Shown: positions 24,812 to 33,138, counted from the stretch's first letter. The stretch: 38,249 nucleotides of DNA from Fibrobacter sp. (GCA_017615055.1 JAGAAW010000002.1:1-38249); one strand, 5' to 3'. Made by a program: numbers and translations. The notes: generated by a model not told the origin, from the sequence alone.

Positions 24812-24896
24812 CCTCACTCCCTTGCCCTGTTGGGGGCAACAAGTTTCCTATGGATAAGATAACAAAAAATGGGCTTGTTTCACAAAACGGGAGCGG

Positions 24897-25655
24897 CTAC
24901 TGGCAGTTAAATCCCTGCAGTTCGAGGCCTGCGCGCATTTCGCCGTAAGTAGACGTGCGCTTCATGTCCATCGCCTTCATAAAACGGCAGTTGTTGTCGA
25001 TATGGATGCGGAAACCCGTCATAGTGGGCTCCACCTCGCCCTTCCCGCTCGAACGCACATGTTCCATCATCTGTACGCGCTGGCTTTCCATCTCCGGCGG
25101 CACAAACACATCCGTCACAATGTCCACGTTCTCGATTTCGTAGTCACCGAACACGAACGAAATGGTCACCAGGTTCTTGAGCCCATTGAACTGCCCCGGA
25201 GTCTTGCACACCATGTTGCGCTTCGCGTTCTTGATTTTCTTCGGCTTGGCGGCAGGCTTTGCCAGCGGACTCGGCGTATATTGCAGGGCGGCGAGCAGTT
25301 CCTCTTCCTTGACGGCACCCACCAGCTGGTTTATAATCTTGCCGTCGCGCACCATAAAGAACGTCGGGAACGCTCGAATCGGCAGACTCGCCTTGATCTT
25401 ATCAATACCCGGCTCGTCAATGCCCACCGTCGCAATCTTGATGTCGGGGTAATTCTTCGCGATGCCGATGAGTGTCGGGATCATGATGAGGCACGGCGGG
25501 CAGCTCGTAGAAGTGATATCCAGGATGACCGGCTTCTTGGAATGCAGAACCTCGCTCTCGAAGTTGGCGTCGTTCACCTTGACAATCTTGATGTCCTCGG
25601 CCGCAAACGCCGCCACGGCCATAATGCAAAGCATAAGTGCGATAAGTCTTTTCAT
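24897..25655 (-). CDS. Exported thioredoxin-fold protein with extra C-terminal domain
   Basis: 252 residues. Signal peptide KRLIALMLCIMAVAAFAAED, then a thioredoxin domain with an unusual active site CPPC (Cys52, Cys55 in TSTSCPPCLIMIPTL) and the cis-Pro loop RAFPTFFMV. CPPC suggests a disulfide exchanger or reductase, as in some TlpA-like proteins, acting in the periplasm. About 115 residues follow a Lys/Pro linker (AKPAAKPKKIKNAK); they contain three Cys and match no family I know. Start ATG 25655 is chosen for the signal peptide and AAGG site; the frame continues upstream without support. It lies 80 bases upstream of the Cys-rich FISUMP operon on the same strand; it may help fold those many-disulfide lipoproteins, which is inference. 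Confidence 0.83.
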   Translation of the reverse strand: MKRLIALMLCIMAVAAFAAEDIKIVKVNDANFESEVLHSKKPVILDITSTSCPPCLIMIPTLIGIAKNYPDIKIATVGIDEPGIDKIKASLPIRAFPTFFMVRDGKIINQLVGAVKEEELLAALQYTPSPLAKPAAKPKKIKNAKRNMVCKTPGQFNGLKNLVTISFVFGDYEIENVDIVTDVFVPPEMESQRVQMMEHVRSSGKGEVEPTMTGFRIHIDNNCRFMKAMDMKRTSTYGEMRAGLELQGFNCQ

Positions 25656-25910
25656 GATGTTACCTTCTACTCCGAAAAGATACAACTTTTCGCGACGGGC
25701 GGCTGTTATAGGATTTTCTGATAACCAATTTTGCCGGGAGAAACCCATTTTATTCACCGAACCTTTCACCGAACTCCCCATTCAACTTGTTGGGTGCTTG
25801 TTGGGCGCATCAGTTTTATCTGTAGTATTTGGTATAGTTTATGGTATAGTTTTCAGATTATCGTGCTTGCGGAGAAATATTTACTCAGCAACTTGCTGAG
25901 TAATTGAAAC
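25656..25910. other. Intergenic region with palindrome and direct repeats
   Basis: This AT-rich 255-base spacer has no convincing gene. It holds two direct copies of TGGTATAGTTT 12 bases apart (25830-25840, 25842-25852), TTCACCGAAC twice near 25754-25775, and a perfect palindrome at 25881-25903 with 11-base arms TTACTCAGCAA around one C. The palindrome could be a terminator or operator for the flanking - strand genes. Confidence 0.5.
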
Positions 25911-26288
25911 TCAGAACAAATAGTCATCCTCATCATAATCCTCTATCCAGGTCTTGATTTGTTCCGGCGAGACTCTGAAAGTAATTTTCATTTCCTGACT
26001 TAATTCACCTATCTTGTAATCAAGGTTTTCTTTAAAATCTTCTTCACCGTAATCTCCGGCTTCCAAATAATCTATGCATTTGGCGTAGATATATGCGATA
26101 CGTAGAACCTTGTACGCTTTTTTCAAGACCTTCAATGTTTCCTTTGAATAGGGTTTGAACCACTTGCATTTTTGAGTCTGAACGAATTCAACCCATTCCC
26201 TACTTTTATGCTTCAAGTATGTACGCCGTACATAATCGGCCATGCCCTCAATATGCATTTCATGATAGTTGAATGTTCCACCTGACAT
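25911..26288 (-). CDS. Small hypothetical protein (MSGGTFNY start)
   Basis: 125 residues, no signal peptide or membrane helix, rich in Tyr, Lys and Glu. The start MSGGTFNYHEMHIEGMADYV resembles a family of small proteins that begin MSGG-x-FNY and are often seen in phages and mobile regions; that link is from memory. The C-terminal tail is very acidic (WIEDYDEDDYLF). A strong AAGGAG site seven bases before ATG 26288 supports a real gene. AT-rich compared with neighbours and located in an accessory stretch with broken and mobile-type genes. Function unknown. Confidence 0.65.
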   Translation of the reverse strand: MSGGTFNYHEMHIEGMADYVRRTYLKHKSREWVEFVQTQKCKWFKPYSKETLKVLKKAYKVLRIAYIYAKCIDYLEAGDYGEEDFKENLDYKIGELSQEMKITFRVSPEQIKTWIEDYDEDDYLF

Positions 26289-26389
26289 ATCAATTCTCCT
26301 TGTTAGTAATTTTTTCAGGGATTTGCTCCTGAACTTTTGTAGCCTTTATTGTAGCCCTTTTGTTAACCTCTTCATTTTAATACATTCTT

Positions 26390-27232
26390 TCACAAAGAAG
26401 AAAGTCTCTGTTCAAGTTCCTCGATGGTAGGCATTGTTCCCTCTACCTTTTCGGGGTAGAACTTCTCCAGCTCGTATTCAGAGATACTGATAGGTTGCGT
26501 ACTTGATTCCAGAGCGTACTGCGCCTGCACCTTGTCCTTTTCCTTGCAAATCAGCAGGCCGATTGTCGGGTTGTCGCGCCCTTCCTTTTTAAGGATATGG
26601 TTGCATGCCACCATGTATCCGCCCAATTGCCCAATATCGGCAAACTCGAACCGCCCGATTTTTACCTCGACAACGACATAGCAAGAGAGATTCAGGTTGT
26701 AAAAAAGCAAATCCATGAACTTCTCCCTTTCGCCCACCATAATGCCATATTCTTTGCCGACATAGGCAAATCCCGTGCCCAGTTCTACCAAAAAACGGGT
26801 AATATTGTTCAGCAGACTATCTTTCAACAATTTTTCGTTGTAGCGGCCCGTAATACCCGTAAACGCGAAATTGTAAGGATCTTTCGTCAGTTCCTGGGCC
26901 AAATCGCTTGTTTCAGCAGGGAGAGTCCGTCCAAAATTCGTCAGCGCCTTTCCCTGGCGCTCGTAAAGGTCGGTAGAGAGCGCATTCAAGAGCATAGAGC
27001 GGCTCCAGCCATTTTCTACCGTCTGGCGGGCAAAAAACAAGGCCTTTTGTGGATAATTTTGAAATCGATCGATTAAAAAACGGTGATGTCCCCATGGAAT
27101 AGAAAAGATGTCATGAGCAATTTGCTCCACAACTTGTGGAGTAATTGGGAAATCTTCCTTTTGTTCCCCGATCTTGGGAACATTTTCCAAATAGGGGCGA
27201 TACATAAGATAAAAGTTCTTTGGACACCCTTG
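26390..27232 (-). pseudogene. 5'-truncated YhcG-type nuclease (DUF1016 / PDDEXK)
   Basis: Homology to YhcG proteins begins at FQGCPKNFYLMYRPYLENV and runs to the stop at 26390. Seen are IPWGHHRFLIDRF, ENGWSRSMLLNAL, the nuclease-type core GEREKFMDLLFYN and VVVEVKIGRFE (Asp, then Glu-x-Lys), and DNPTIGLLICKEKD. The N-terminal DUF1016 region (~100+ residues) is missing; upstream the frame passes into the antisense of an Xre-type gene. An ATG at 27205 might start a shorter C-terminal protein but lacks a convincing ribosome site. Complete YhcG proteins are linked to DNA or mobile-element processing, and some occur beside restriction systems. Confidence 0.78.
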
Positions 27233-27696
27233 AAAAAGGCGACAAAAAGCTCGACTCGTTCGTGAAAATATACGAGGCGCTGTCGGCATTCCTGACGGAT
27301 TTCGACTTCCTGAAGGATTCCCTAGGCTTGACCCAGCAGGACGTCGCCGAAAAGATGGGCACGACGCAAAGCGCCATCTCGCGCATCGCTTCGCTAAAAA
27401 CGAACCCATCCTACAAGCAGTTGCAGAAAATGGCGGAGGCTGTCGGTGGCGAACTCCTCGTCACCCCGATGAAAAGCATGACCGTCCAGGTGCCTTACGA
27501 CTTGCAAGAAAGTGTACGCAAACTAGCCGCGAGCGAGAACAAGTCGACAAGCGATTACCTGGAGGGCGTGTTGCGCAATGCCATAGAGCTGGAACGTTCT
27601 AGTTACATGCACCGGACACTCGCCCTGAGCAAGGTTTGCGAACCGAGGGTCACTTACAACTGCCACGGCAGAAAGCCGAAGCGGAAAATGAAATAA
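27220..27696 (+). CDS. Xre-type HTH regulator, probably 5'-truncated
   Basis: 158 residues from a TTG at 27220, the only start before the domain; an in-frame stop lies at 27205 and no ribosome site is seen. The HTH is clear: LGLTQQDVAEKMGTTQSAISRIA, followed by the usual YKQLQKMAEAVGGELLV. The C-terminal half (VQVPYDLQESVRKLAASENKSTSDYLEGVLRNAIE) looks like a ribbon-helix-helix segment, so it may hold two DNA-binding parts. HigA-type antitoxins have this kind of HTH, but no toxin partner is next to it. Its 5' end meets the broken YhcG gene head to head, so the normal start was probably lost. Confidence 0.65.
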   Translation: MDTLEKGDKKLDSFVKIYEALSAFLTDFDFLKDSLGLTQQDVAEKMGTTQSAISRIASLKTNPSYKQLQKMAEAVGGELLVTPMKSMTVQVPYDLQESVRKLAASENKSTSDYLEGVLRNAIELERSSYMHRTLALSKVCEPRVTYNCHGRKPKRKMK

Positions 27697-27751
27697 TCGC
27701 CAAATCTAATGACGGAAAAATGTCCCGATAAATGTCCCTGTAAATGTCCCT

Positions 27752-28708
27752 CTAAAAATATCCACCGTTCTTCCGGGCGCCCCTGAATTCAATCTTGCCC
27801 GATTCAGTCAGCGCATGCAAATGGCGCTGTGCCGTTCGCAGCGATATGTTAAGCATCGATGCTAGCGCAGGCGTGTTGATTCCGGGGTTCGCCTGGATTT
27901 CGGACAGGATTCGCTTGGAGAGATCTTCACCCGTTTCGCGCCGGTGCACGGTACCTTTTTTCGGTTTCAGGTTACTCCGCAATAGACGCAACAAGTCCGT
28001 CTGCGTTGCAACTACGCAATCGGCGATAAAATCGATAAAGGCCTTGTCGCTGACATGTGCCGCTTCCAGGGCCGACACGTATTCCATACGCCGAATGGCA
28101 GGAATCAGCGCGATGGTGTATTCGCCTCGGAGCAGAGCAAGGTTCATCAGCAATCGCGCCACGCGTCCGTTGCCATCGACAAAGGGATGAATAAACACGA
28201 ATCTCTTGTGGACCTGCGCGGCGAACTCCACCGGATTCATCCGTGATTCGTTCTTATTGAACCACGCAACAAACTTCTTCATCTCGGCGCGGATTTTCAA
28301 GTGTGGCGTAACGGGGTAACGGCTCCCGCTAATCACCACGGGGACCTTGCGGTAAACGCCGGCCTTGTCCGCATCGATCTGCTGGTAAAACAGCCGATGC
28401 AGCATCAAGATGTCCGATTCCTCGAGAGTCTTGTTTTTCGCGAGCTTGTGAATATGGTCGTACGCCTTGGCGTGCCCCACAGCCTCGTACACGTCGCGCA
28501 AGGGTTTCCCGTTGATGGTGAGTCCATCCTCGATAACGACCTTAGTCTCGGTTTCGGTAAGGCTGTTGCCTTCAAGGGCGTTGCTCGTGTAAGTGAGGCC
28601 CACGCGGTAGAATTCCCGCAGGGACTTGAGCGTTTCCTTGGGTATGGGCCGGAACGACAGAAGTTCCTTATTGTTATCGGCAGCAATCTTTAGGTACGGC
28701 GAATTCAT
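27752..28708 (-). CDS. Fic-family protein with C-terminal winged HTH
   Basis: 318 residues. The Fic motif HPFVDGNGRVARLL (about 170-183) has all catalytic and ATP-binding residues (HPFxDGNGR). An inhibitory motif near the N-terminus, SNALEGN (42-48; S-x3-E-G), marks a self-inhibited class II Fic protein. The C-terminus (ILSEIQANPGINTPALASML, RTAQRHLHALTESGKIEF) is a winged HTH. Fic enzymes transfer AMP, or sometimes phosphate, to target proteins; the target here is unknown. ATG 28708 is preferred to TTG 28711 (GAGG seven bases away). Four iteron-like repeats lie just upstream, and the HTH part is an obvious candidate to bind them. Confidence 0.9.
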   Translation of the reverse strand: MNSPYLKIAADNNKELLSFRPIPKETLKSLREFYRVGLTYTSNALEGNSLTETETKVVIEDGLTINGKPLRDVYEAVGHAKAYDHIHKLAKNKTLEESDILMLHRLFYQQIDADKAGVYRKVPVVISGSRYPVTPHLKIRAEMKKFVAWFNKNESRMNPVEFAAQVHKRFVFIHPFVDGNGRVARLLMNLALLRGEYTIALIPAIRRMEYVSALEAAHVSDKAFIDFIADCVVATQTDLLRLLRSNLKPKKGTVHRRETGEDLSKRILSEIQANPGINTPALASMLNISLRTAQRHLHALTESGKIEFRGARKNGGYF

Positions 28709-28743
28709 CAAAAAGCCTCAATTTATATACCCAATATATAATT

Positions 28744-28828
28744 TTATACCGCCAAATGCAATAATTTATACCGCCAAATATCATTTTATACCGCCATTTT
28801 CTGCATATTCTGCATATTTATACCGCCA
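28744..28828 (-). promoter_or_regulatory. Four direct TTATACCGCCA repeats upstream of the Fic gene
   Basis: Identical 11-mers at 28744-28754, 28766-28776, 28786-28796 and 28818-28828 (TGGCGGTATAA in gene direction). Start-to-start distances are 22, 20 and 32 bases, close to 2, 2 and 3 helix turns, so all face one side of the DNA. Each contains a -10-like TATAA. Probable operator for autoregulation by the Fic HTH. Confidence 0.65.
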
Positions 28829-28877
28829 ACTCACACCCACTTGACATTTCCCCGCAAAAAAGCGATATTCAAAGAGT

Positions 28878-29059
28878 ATGCAGAACCAAATTGATTATAG
28901 GCAGCTAAACACAGCCGTGTTCGAGGACACGGATGAACGTTGCCGTACAAACGCGCGGCTCCGCGAGTCCATCGCGCATTCAAGGCTATCGAGTTCGCGG
29001 TATTCTGCCGCCCGGGATTCGAGCAGAACTACACAGAATTCTGCAAGGCGCTGCTATAG
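28878..29059 (+). pseudogene. Possible decayed small gene
   Basis: From ATG 28878 one frame reads MQNQIDYRQLNTAVFEDTDE; a different frame further on reads FKAIEFAVFCRPGFEQNY and ends at 29059. Both look protein-like but are offset by two bases, as after one indel. The last CTATAG is shared with the stop of the convergent MORN gene. No family is recognised. Could be chance. Confidence 0.25.
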
Positions 29060-30373
29060 CAGTTCCCGCAAGCCCTTCACTATCTCCCGCTCGGTCTCGC
29101 CGTCATTGGGCAGGCGTAGCCTGAGCACGAATTCGCGCACCAGGTAATCCACGAGCCGCCCTTCGGGAATTCCATCGGGGCCGGGGTTCTCGAGTTCTGC
29201 GTAGTTGTTATACTCGACCTGGGCCGCGGGCGATTCCATCGCCTTCTCGTAGGCCTCGGCAAAAAAATCCTTGTACGTTTCCACGGTATATTCCGGGAAC
29301 GCGTCCGCAAAATTCTCAAGGCATATATTGGCCATGAGTTCAAAGCTCACGTCCAGGAATTCTTCCTTGGTTTCGTAGAACTCGTCATCGACAAAATAGC
29401 CATCTAACTTCTCGAACTCGGAAGTGAACATGCAACAGTGACCGTTCAGGTGGTTGCGATAATGCTCGGCCTCGTATTGCAAGTTCCCCTCGGTATCGGT
29501 AATAACGCTCCTGTTGTTCCTGCACTCGATATAGCCGTCGACAGTTCCGTCTTCCGCAAACTTCTCATACTTGCCGTCTACCATCATGCCATTGCTGTAC
29601 GGGATCCTTGACTGGACCGTACCGTTTTCGTTATAGCACACTTCTTCGCCGTCGGGGAGTTCGTATTTCATGTCGCATTCAGAACTGAGCACGCCGTCGT
29701 CGTACTCCAACGCCTTTCCGCCGCAGTACTGGTCGTCCACGTACAACGACTTCCTGTACACCGTTCCGTCCGGATTGTAGAGCCTCTCGTAGCCCTGGCG
29801 CATCCCGTTTACATATTCGGTTTCGCTCAGGAGAACCCCAGACCTGTCGAACTGGCGAAGCTTTCCATACCGGCGGCCCCTCCAGTAGAATTCCTCCCGG
29901 CGGAGGCTCCCGTCCGGATTGTATTGCTTCTGGATGCCGACACTCTCGTGATTCACGCGGGCGCCTTCGTACATAATGCGTCCATCGTGATAGAATGCGC
30001 GACAATACCCGTTCCTCCACTTCTCGGTATTCCTCAAGATCCCCAACTCGTCGTAAACGGGAATGTCGGAATCCACGACCATCCCATCTACATACTCGGT
30101 CACCTTTTTCACGCGGCCATTCTCGTGATAGGCGTACTCCTTGCCCGTGACAAGCCCCCTGCGATATTCGCAGCGCCACTCGACTGCGCCGCTCTCGTAA
30201 AAAAGCCGCGATTCGCCATCGAGCAACCCGTTGCGGAAGTTGTCCTCGCTCCGGTGCGCGCCACTCCTGTAGAACAAAATGCTCTTGCCGTGCTTTTCCC
30301 CGTTCACGGTTTCCGATTCCTCGAGGAGTTCGCCCTCGGGGTAGTATCTCCTGAACAATTCGACCTTTTCCAT
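29054..30373 (-). CDS. MORN-repeat (YwqK-like) protein
   Basis: 439 residues without signal peptide. Roughly a dozen MORN-type units fill residues 1-310, each near 22 residues with a core like NGxxHGxxxxFYxxG (HGKSILFYRSGAHRS, LDGESRLFYESGAVEW, RQGYERLYNPDGTVYR). Proteins of this kind are often annotated as YwqK-family antitoxin components, with weak support. The last ~120 residues are an acidic helical domain (EFLDVSFELMANICLENF, LVDYLVREFVLRLRL) that I do not recognise. Start ATG 30373 has a GAGGGA site. A palindrome at 30419-30437 lies 46 bases upstream and may be its operator. The histidine phosphatase gene ends 113 bases upstream on the same strand. Confidence 0.8.
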   Translation of the reverse strand: MEKVELFRRYYPEGELLEESETVNGEKHGKSILFYRSGAHRSEDNFRNGLLDGESRLFYESGAVEWRCEYRRGLVTGKEYAYHENGRVKKVTEYVDGMVVDSDIPVYDELGILRNTEKWRNGYCRAFYHDGRIMYEGARVNHESVGIQKQYNPDGSLRREEFYWRGRRYGKLRQFDRSGVLLSETEYVNGMRQGYERLYNPDGTVYRKSLYVDDQYCGGKALEYDDGVLSSECDMKYELPDGEEVCYNENGTVQSRIPYSNGMMVDGKYEKFAEDGTVDGYIECRNNRSVITDTEGNLQYEAEHYRNHLNGHCCMFTSEFEKLDGYFVDDEFYETKEEFLDVSFELMANICLENFADAFPEYTVETYKDFFAEAYEKAMESPAAQVEYNNYAELENPGPDGIPEGRLVDYLVREFVLRLRLPNDGETEREIVKGLRELL

Positions 30374-30418
30374 ATTCCCTCACCGCGTTGAGTTTCAAAC
30401 ATAAATATACATTTTAAT

Positions 30419-30437
30419 AATGTCATAAAATGACATT
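30419..30437. promoter_or_regulatory. Palindromic operator-like site before the MORN gene
   Basis: 8-base arms AATGTCAT and ATGACATT around AAA, in an AT-rich spacer between the histidine phosphatase and MORN genes. No T-tract follows directly, so an operator is more likely than a terminator. Confidence 0.45.
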
Positions 30438-30486
30438 AAATATGCAAAAACACGATTTCAGCAGGCCCCTGTTTGGAACCGCGAAT

Positions 30487-31158
30487 CTAGAAATCAAGCC
30501 AGCCGGTTTCCATGCCGGTCAAGGGCACTACACGCTCGAAGCCGTCACTGTTCACGGCAAACGCGATTCCGGTGAGGTAGTTCATCCAGTGCTGCGGCGT
30601 AAACTGCATCTTGCAAAAGTGCACGAGCGTCGGCACCACCCAGGCATCGTGCGTCGCGAAAATATTGAAGCGCGCGGTACCCTTCTCGAGCATAAACTTG
30701 CGCACTTCCTCGGCACGCTCGTGCAGCGGGTAGAATGCGGGGTGATTGTCGCTATCAATCCAGGCGCAAATATTCTGGTAGAACATCTCGTTGAGCACGT
30801 CAAGGTACGTGGGGTAATCCTTCACGTAAAAATGCCCGAGAATCGCCAGCGGAGTGATTTCGGGCAGGGATGCGCCGGCCCCGTGGCCTGCAAGCGCGCG
30901 GCCTTCCGCAATGCACCTCGCGGTATCCATACACCTGCCAACCGGGCTGGAGTAGTACACCGCATCGCCCTCCGGCGGGAACATCTTGCCGAGTGCAACG
31001 GCATGCTCGCGCCCCGCAGCGGTCAGGCCCACGTGCGCCCCGTAGTCGGCATCTTCAGCCGTTATGTGCGGCCTTTCGGCGTGCCTTATCAGCAGGTACA
31101 CGCGCTCGGTCGACTTGAGATCTGCAAAGAAGTCCTTGGCCTGTACAAAATCCCGCAT
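30487..31158 (-). CDS. Histidine phosphatase family protein
   Basis: 223 residues of the phosphoglycerate-mutase-like superfamily. The catalytic motif is RHAE (Arg25-His26), as in SixA/PhoE-like members that replace RHG. The phosphate pocket is completed by YYSSPVGRCMDTARC (second Arg) and by His in FATHDAWV. It should remove phosphate from a small molecule or a phosphohistidine protein; the substrate is unknown. No signal peptide. Its AGGAGG site overlaps the stop of the PAP2 gene upstream (9-base gap), so the two phosphatases form an operon. Confidence 0.88.
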   Translation of the reverse strand: MRDFVQAKDFFADLKSTERVYLLIRHAERPHITAEDADYGAHVGLTAAGREHAVALGKMFPPEGDAVYYSSPVGRCMDTARCIAEGRALAGHGAGASLPEITPLAILGHFYVKDYPTYLDVLNEMFYQNICAWIDSDNHPAFYPLHERAEEVRKFMLEKGTARFNIFATHDAWVVPTLVHFCKMQFTPQHWMNYLTGIAFAVNSDGFERVVPLTGMETGWLDF

Positions 31159-31167
31159 CGGCGCCTC

Positions 31168-31698
31168 CTAGAAAATCGCAATCCACAGCAGGTGCCCGAG
31201 CACAAAGCTCAATATGCCGAGCAAAAAGCCGCAAATAATATCGCTGAGCCAGTGCACACCAAAGTACACGCGCAACAGCCCCCACGTGAGCGGCAACAGG
31301 AGCATCACCCAGCCGTACTGCGGCACAATGAAGGTCACGGCGCTCGCGACGGCGAGGTTGTTCATGGTATGCCCCGAAGGGAAACTGTACTTGTCGAGCG
31401 GCGGCACCTCCGCCTTGATCTGCGGGTTGGCAGCAAACGGGCGCGGGCGCTTGGTATTGAGCTTTACCACCTCGTAAATCACGAGGCTCATGGCGAGCGC
31501 CATCAGGGCCTGCCAAAGTATGGGCAGAAAGTTGTTGAACCCGACGCGCCAGAAAATGAACAGCACGAAAAGTGCCCAGATATAGCCGTCACCCAGGCGC
31601 ACGTAAAACTTGAGCCATCGGTCGGTCTTCGGCGAAAAATGCCTGTTGGTCCAGCACACCGAAACCCGGTTGTCAAAATCTGCGATTTTCTTGAGCAT
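31168..31698 (-). CDS. PAP2-family membrane phosphatase
   Basis: 176 residues with several membrane helices (YIWALFVLFIFW, VMLLLPLTWGLLRV, ICGFLLGILSFVLG). The three acid-phosphatase motifs are present: KLNTKRPRPF, YSFPSGHTMN and RVYFGVHWLSDI. Such enzymes dephosphorylate undecaprenyl pyrophosphate, phosphatidylglycerol phosphate or similar lipids at the outer face of the inner membrane; which one cannot be told. ATG 31698 is chosen; a TTG precedes it. First gene of a pair with the histidine phosphatase. Confidence 0.9.
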   Translation of the reverse strand: MLKKIADFDNRVSVCWTNRHFSPKTDRWLKFYVRLGDGYIWALFVLFIFWRVGFNNFLPILWQALMALAMSLVIYEVVKLNTKRPRPFAANPQIKAEVPPLDKYSFPSGHTMNNLAVASAVTFIVPQYGWVMLLLPLTWGLLRVYFGVHWLSDIICGFLLGILSFVLGHLLWIAIF

Positions 31699-31802
31699 CA
31701 AGGTAAATGTACATTATTCCTCTCGCAAATCGCCGACAAAATTCCTATTATTTAATAAAATCAACGAGTAAAGTTCATACAGACGATAAAAGAAATCTCC
31801 CT

Positions 31803-31844
31803 GGATTCTTCGACTTCGCCCTACGGGCTTCGCTCAGAATGACA
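31803..31844. repeat. Palindromic element upstream of ackA
   Basis: Outer arms GGATTCT (31803-31809) and AGAAT(GACA), inner arms GCCC (31818-31821) and GGGC (31825-31828) around TAC. Same family as 10456, 33046 and 33139. It ends 22 bases before the ackA ATG, so it will be in the mRNA leader if the promoter lies upstream. Confidence 0.7.
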
Positions 31845-31866
31845 CCTTAAACAACAAATAAATATT

Positions 31867-33039
31867 ATGCGCGTACTCGTTCTTAACTGCGGCAGTTCTT
31901 CGGTCAAGTTTGCCGTCATCGACACCCAGACCAAGGAATCCATCTCTAGCGGCCTCGTCGAAAATATCGGCGTGAACGGCCACGTGAAGGCCAAGGGCCC
32001 CGAAGGCAAAATCGACTTCAACTTCGACTGCCCCACGCACGCCGAAGCCGTAGCACAGGTGCAGAAGTTCCTCGACGAGCAGAAGCTCATCGACACGATC
32101 GAGGCCATCGGCCACCGCGTGGTGCACGGCGGCAAGTACATCAAGAGCGAAAAGGTCAGCCAGGAAGTCATTGACTACATCCGCAGCATCACGCTGTTCG
32201 CCCCGCTGCACGAACCCGCACACGCGACCGGCATGGAATGCGCCACCAAGTTCTTCCCGAAGCTCCCGCAGGTGGCAGTGTTCGACACCGCGTTCCACCA
32301 GACGATGCCCCGCAAGGCGTTCCTCTACGGCATTCCGTACAAGTTCTACGAGAACGACGCCATCCGCCGTTACGGTTTCCACGGCACCAGCCACCGCTTC
32401 GTGACCGCAGAAGCCGCCAAGATTTTGGGCAAGAATCCGGAAGACTGCTGCCTCATTACCGCCCACCTCGGTAACGGCTCCAGCTGCTCCGCAATCCTGA
32501 ACGGCAAGTGCGCCGACACCACCATGGGTTTCACCCCGCTCGACGGCCTTATCATGGGTACCCGCTCCGGCAGCCTCGACCCGGCCATCCTCTTCTTCAT
32601 CAGCAAGAAGTACGGCTACGATATCGACCGCCTCGACAAGCTCGTGAACAAGGAATCCGGCCTGCTCGGCCTCTCCGGCCTCAGCAACGACATGCGCACC
32701 CTGACGCAGGCCGCAAGCGAAGGCCACGTTGGCGCACAGATTGCCCTCGAGACCTTCTGCTACAAGCTGACCCGTGAAATCGGCGGCATCGCCATGGCAC
32801 TCCCCCGCATCGACGCGCTCGTGTTCACCGGCGGTATCGGCGAAAACAGCCGCGTGGTCCGCAAGACGGTGATGGAAAACCTCGCCCTGCTCGGCTACCA
32901 GATCGACGATGCCCGCAACGAGGACAACGGCAAGAACTCCGGCCACATCATCAGCAAGGACGGCACGCCGACCGCTATGGTTGTTGCCACCAACGAGGAG
33001 CTGCTCATCGCGCTCGACACCGAAGCTCTGGTGAAATAA
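31867..33039 (+). CDS. ackA: Acetate kinase
   Basis: 390 residues, close to the usual ~400. Hallmarks: N-terminal VLNCGSSSVKF (normally NSGSSS, here with Cys), GHRVVHGG, FDTAFHQTMP, YGFHGTSHRF, HLGNGSS, TRSGSLDP and FTGGIGENS. The cytoplasmic enzyme interconverts acetyl phosphate plus ADP and acetate plus ATP, the last step of acetate fermentation, which fits an anaerobic fermenter that makes acetate and succinate. The usual partner pta is not adjacent. There is no Shine-Dalgarno before the ATG; the leader is AT-rich and holds a palindromic element. The gene is followed by a second palindromic element and a strong intrinsic terminator. Confidence 0.97.
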   Translation: MRVLVLNCGSSSVKFAVIDTQTKESISSGLVENIGVNGHVKAKGPEGKIDFNFDCPTHAEAVAQVQKFLDEQKLIDTIEAIGHRVVHGGKYIKSEKVSQEVIDYIRSITLFAPLHEPAHATGMECATKFFPKLPQVAVFDTAFHQTMPRKAFLYGIPYKFYENDAIRRYGFHGTSHRFVTAEAAKILGKNPEDCCLITAHLGNGSSCSAILNGKCADTTMGFTPLDGLIMGTRSGSLDPAILFFISKKYGYDIDRLDKLVNKESGLLGLSGLSNDMRTLTQAASEGHVGAQIALETFCYKLTREIGGIAMALPRIDALVFTGGIGENSRVVRKTVMENLALLGYQIDDARNEDNGKNSGHIISKDGTPTAMVVATNEELLIALDTEALVK

Positions 33040-33045
33040 GCATAG

Positions 33046-33082
33046 ACCCTATCGAGCCTTTACAAGGCTCTCCAGGGTGACA
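33046..33082. repeat. Palindromic element after ackA
   Basis: Outer arms ACCCT and AGGGT(GACA), inner arms GAGCCTT and AAGGCTC around TAC, joined by ATC and TCC. The joints equal those of the element at 10456 while both arms have changed in a compensating way. Confidence 0.7.
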
Positions 33083-33090
33083 ATATGAAG

Positions 33091-33125
33091 AAAGCCCCGC
33101 GGAATGAAGCGGGGCCTTCTTTTTT
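33091..33125 (+). terminator. Intrinsic terminator of ackA
   Basis: GCCCCGC (33094-33100) pairs with GCGGGGC (33109-33115) around an 8-base loop, flanked by A-rich and T-rich sides and followed by CTTCTTTTTT. It is oriented for ackA; the A-rich left side may give weak termination for the opposing cadherin-like gene. Confidence 0.8.
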
Positions 33126-33138
33126 ATTCTTCTGGTCT

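Noticed and set aside
25655..25899. Hydrophobic + strand peptide (LVGCLLGASVLSVVFGIV) suggesting a small membrane protein
   Set aside because: No start codon with a ribosome site in that frame; sequence is probably made by direct repeats.
26289..26389. Spacer with GTAGCC direct repeats and a short TCAGG/CCTGA hairpin, considered as a phage attachment site
   Set aside because: No integrase, tRNA or matching second repeat found in the window.
28744..28828. Four direct repeats considered as a short CRISPR or replication origin
   Set aside because: Only 11 bases each, spacers 9-21 bases, directly in front of a Fic gene; an operator is simpler.
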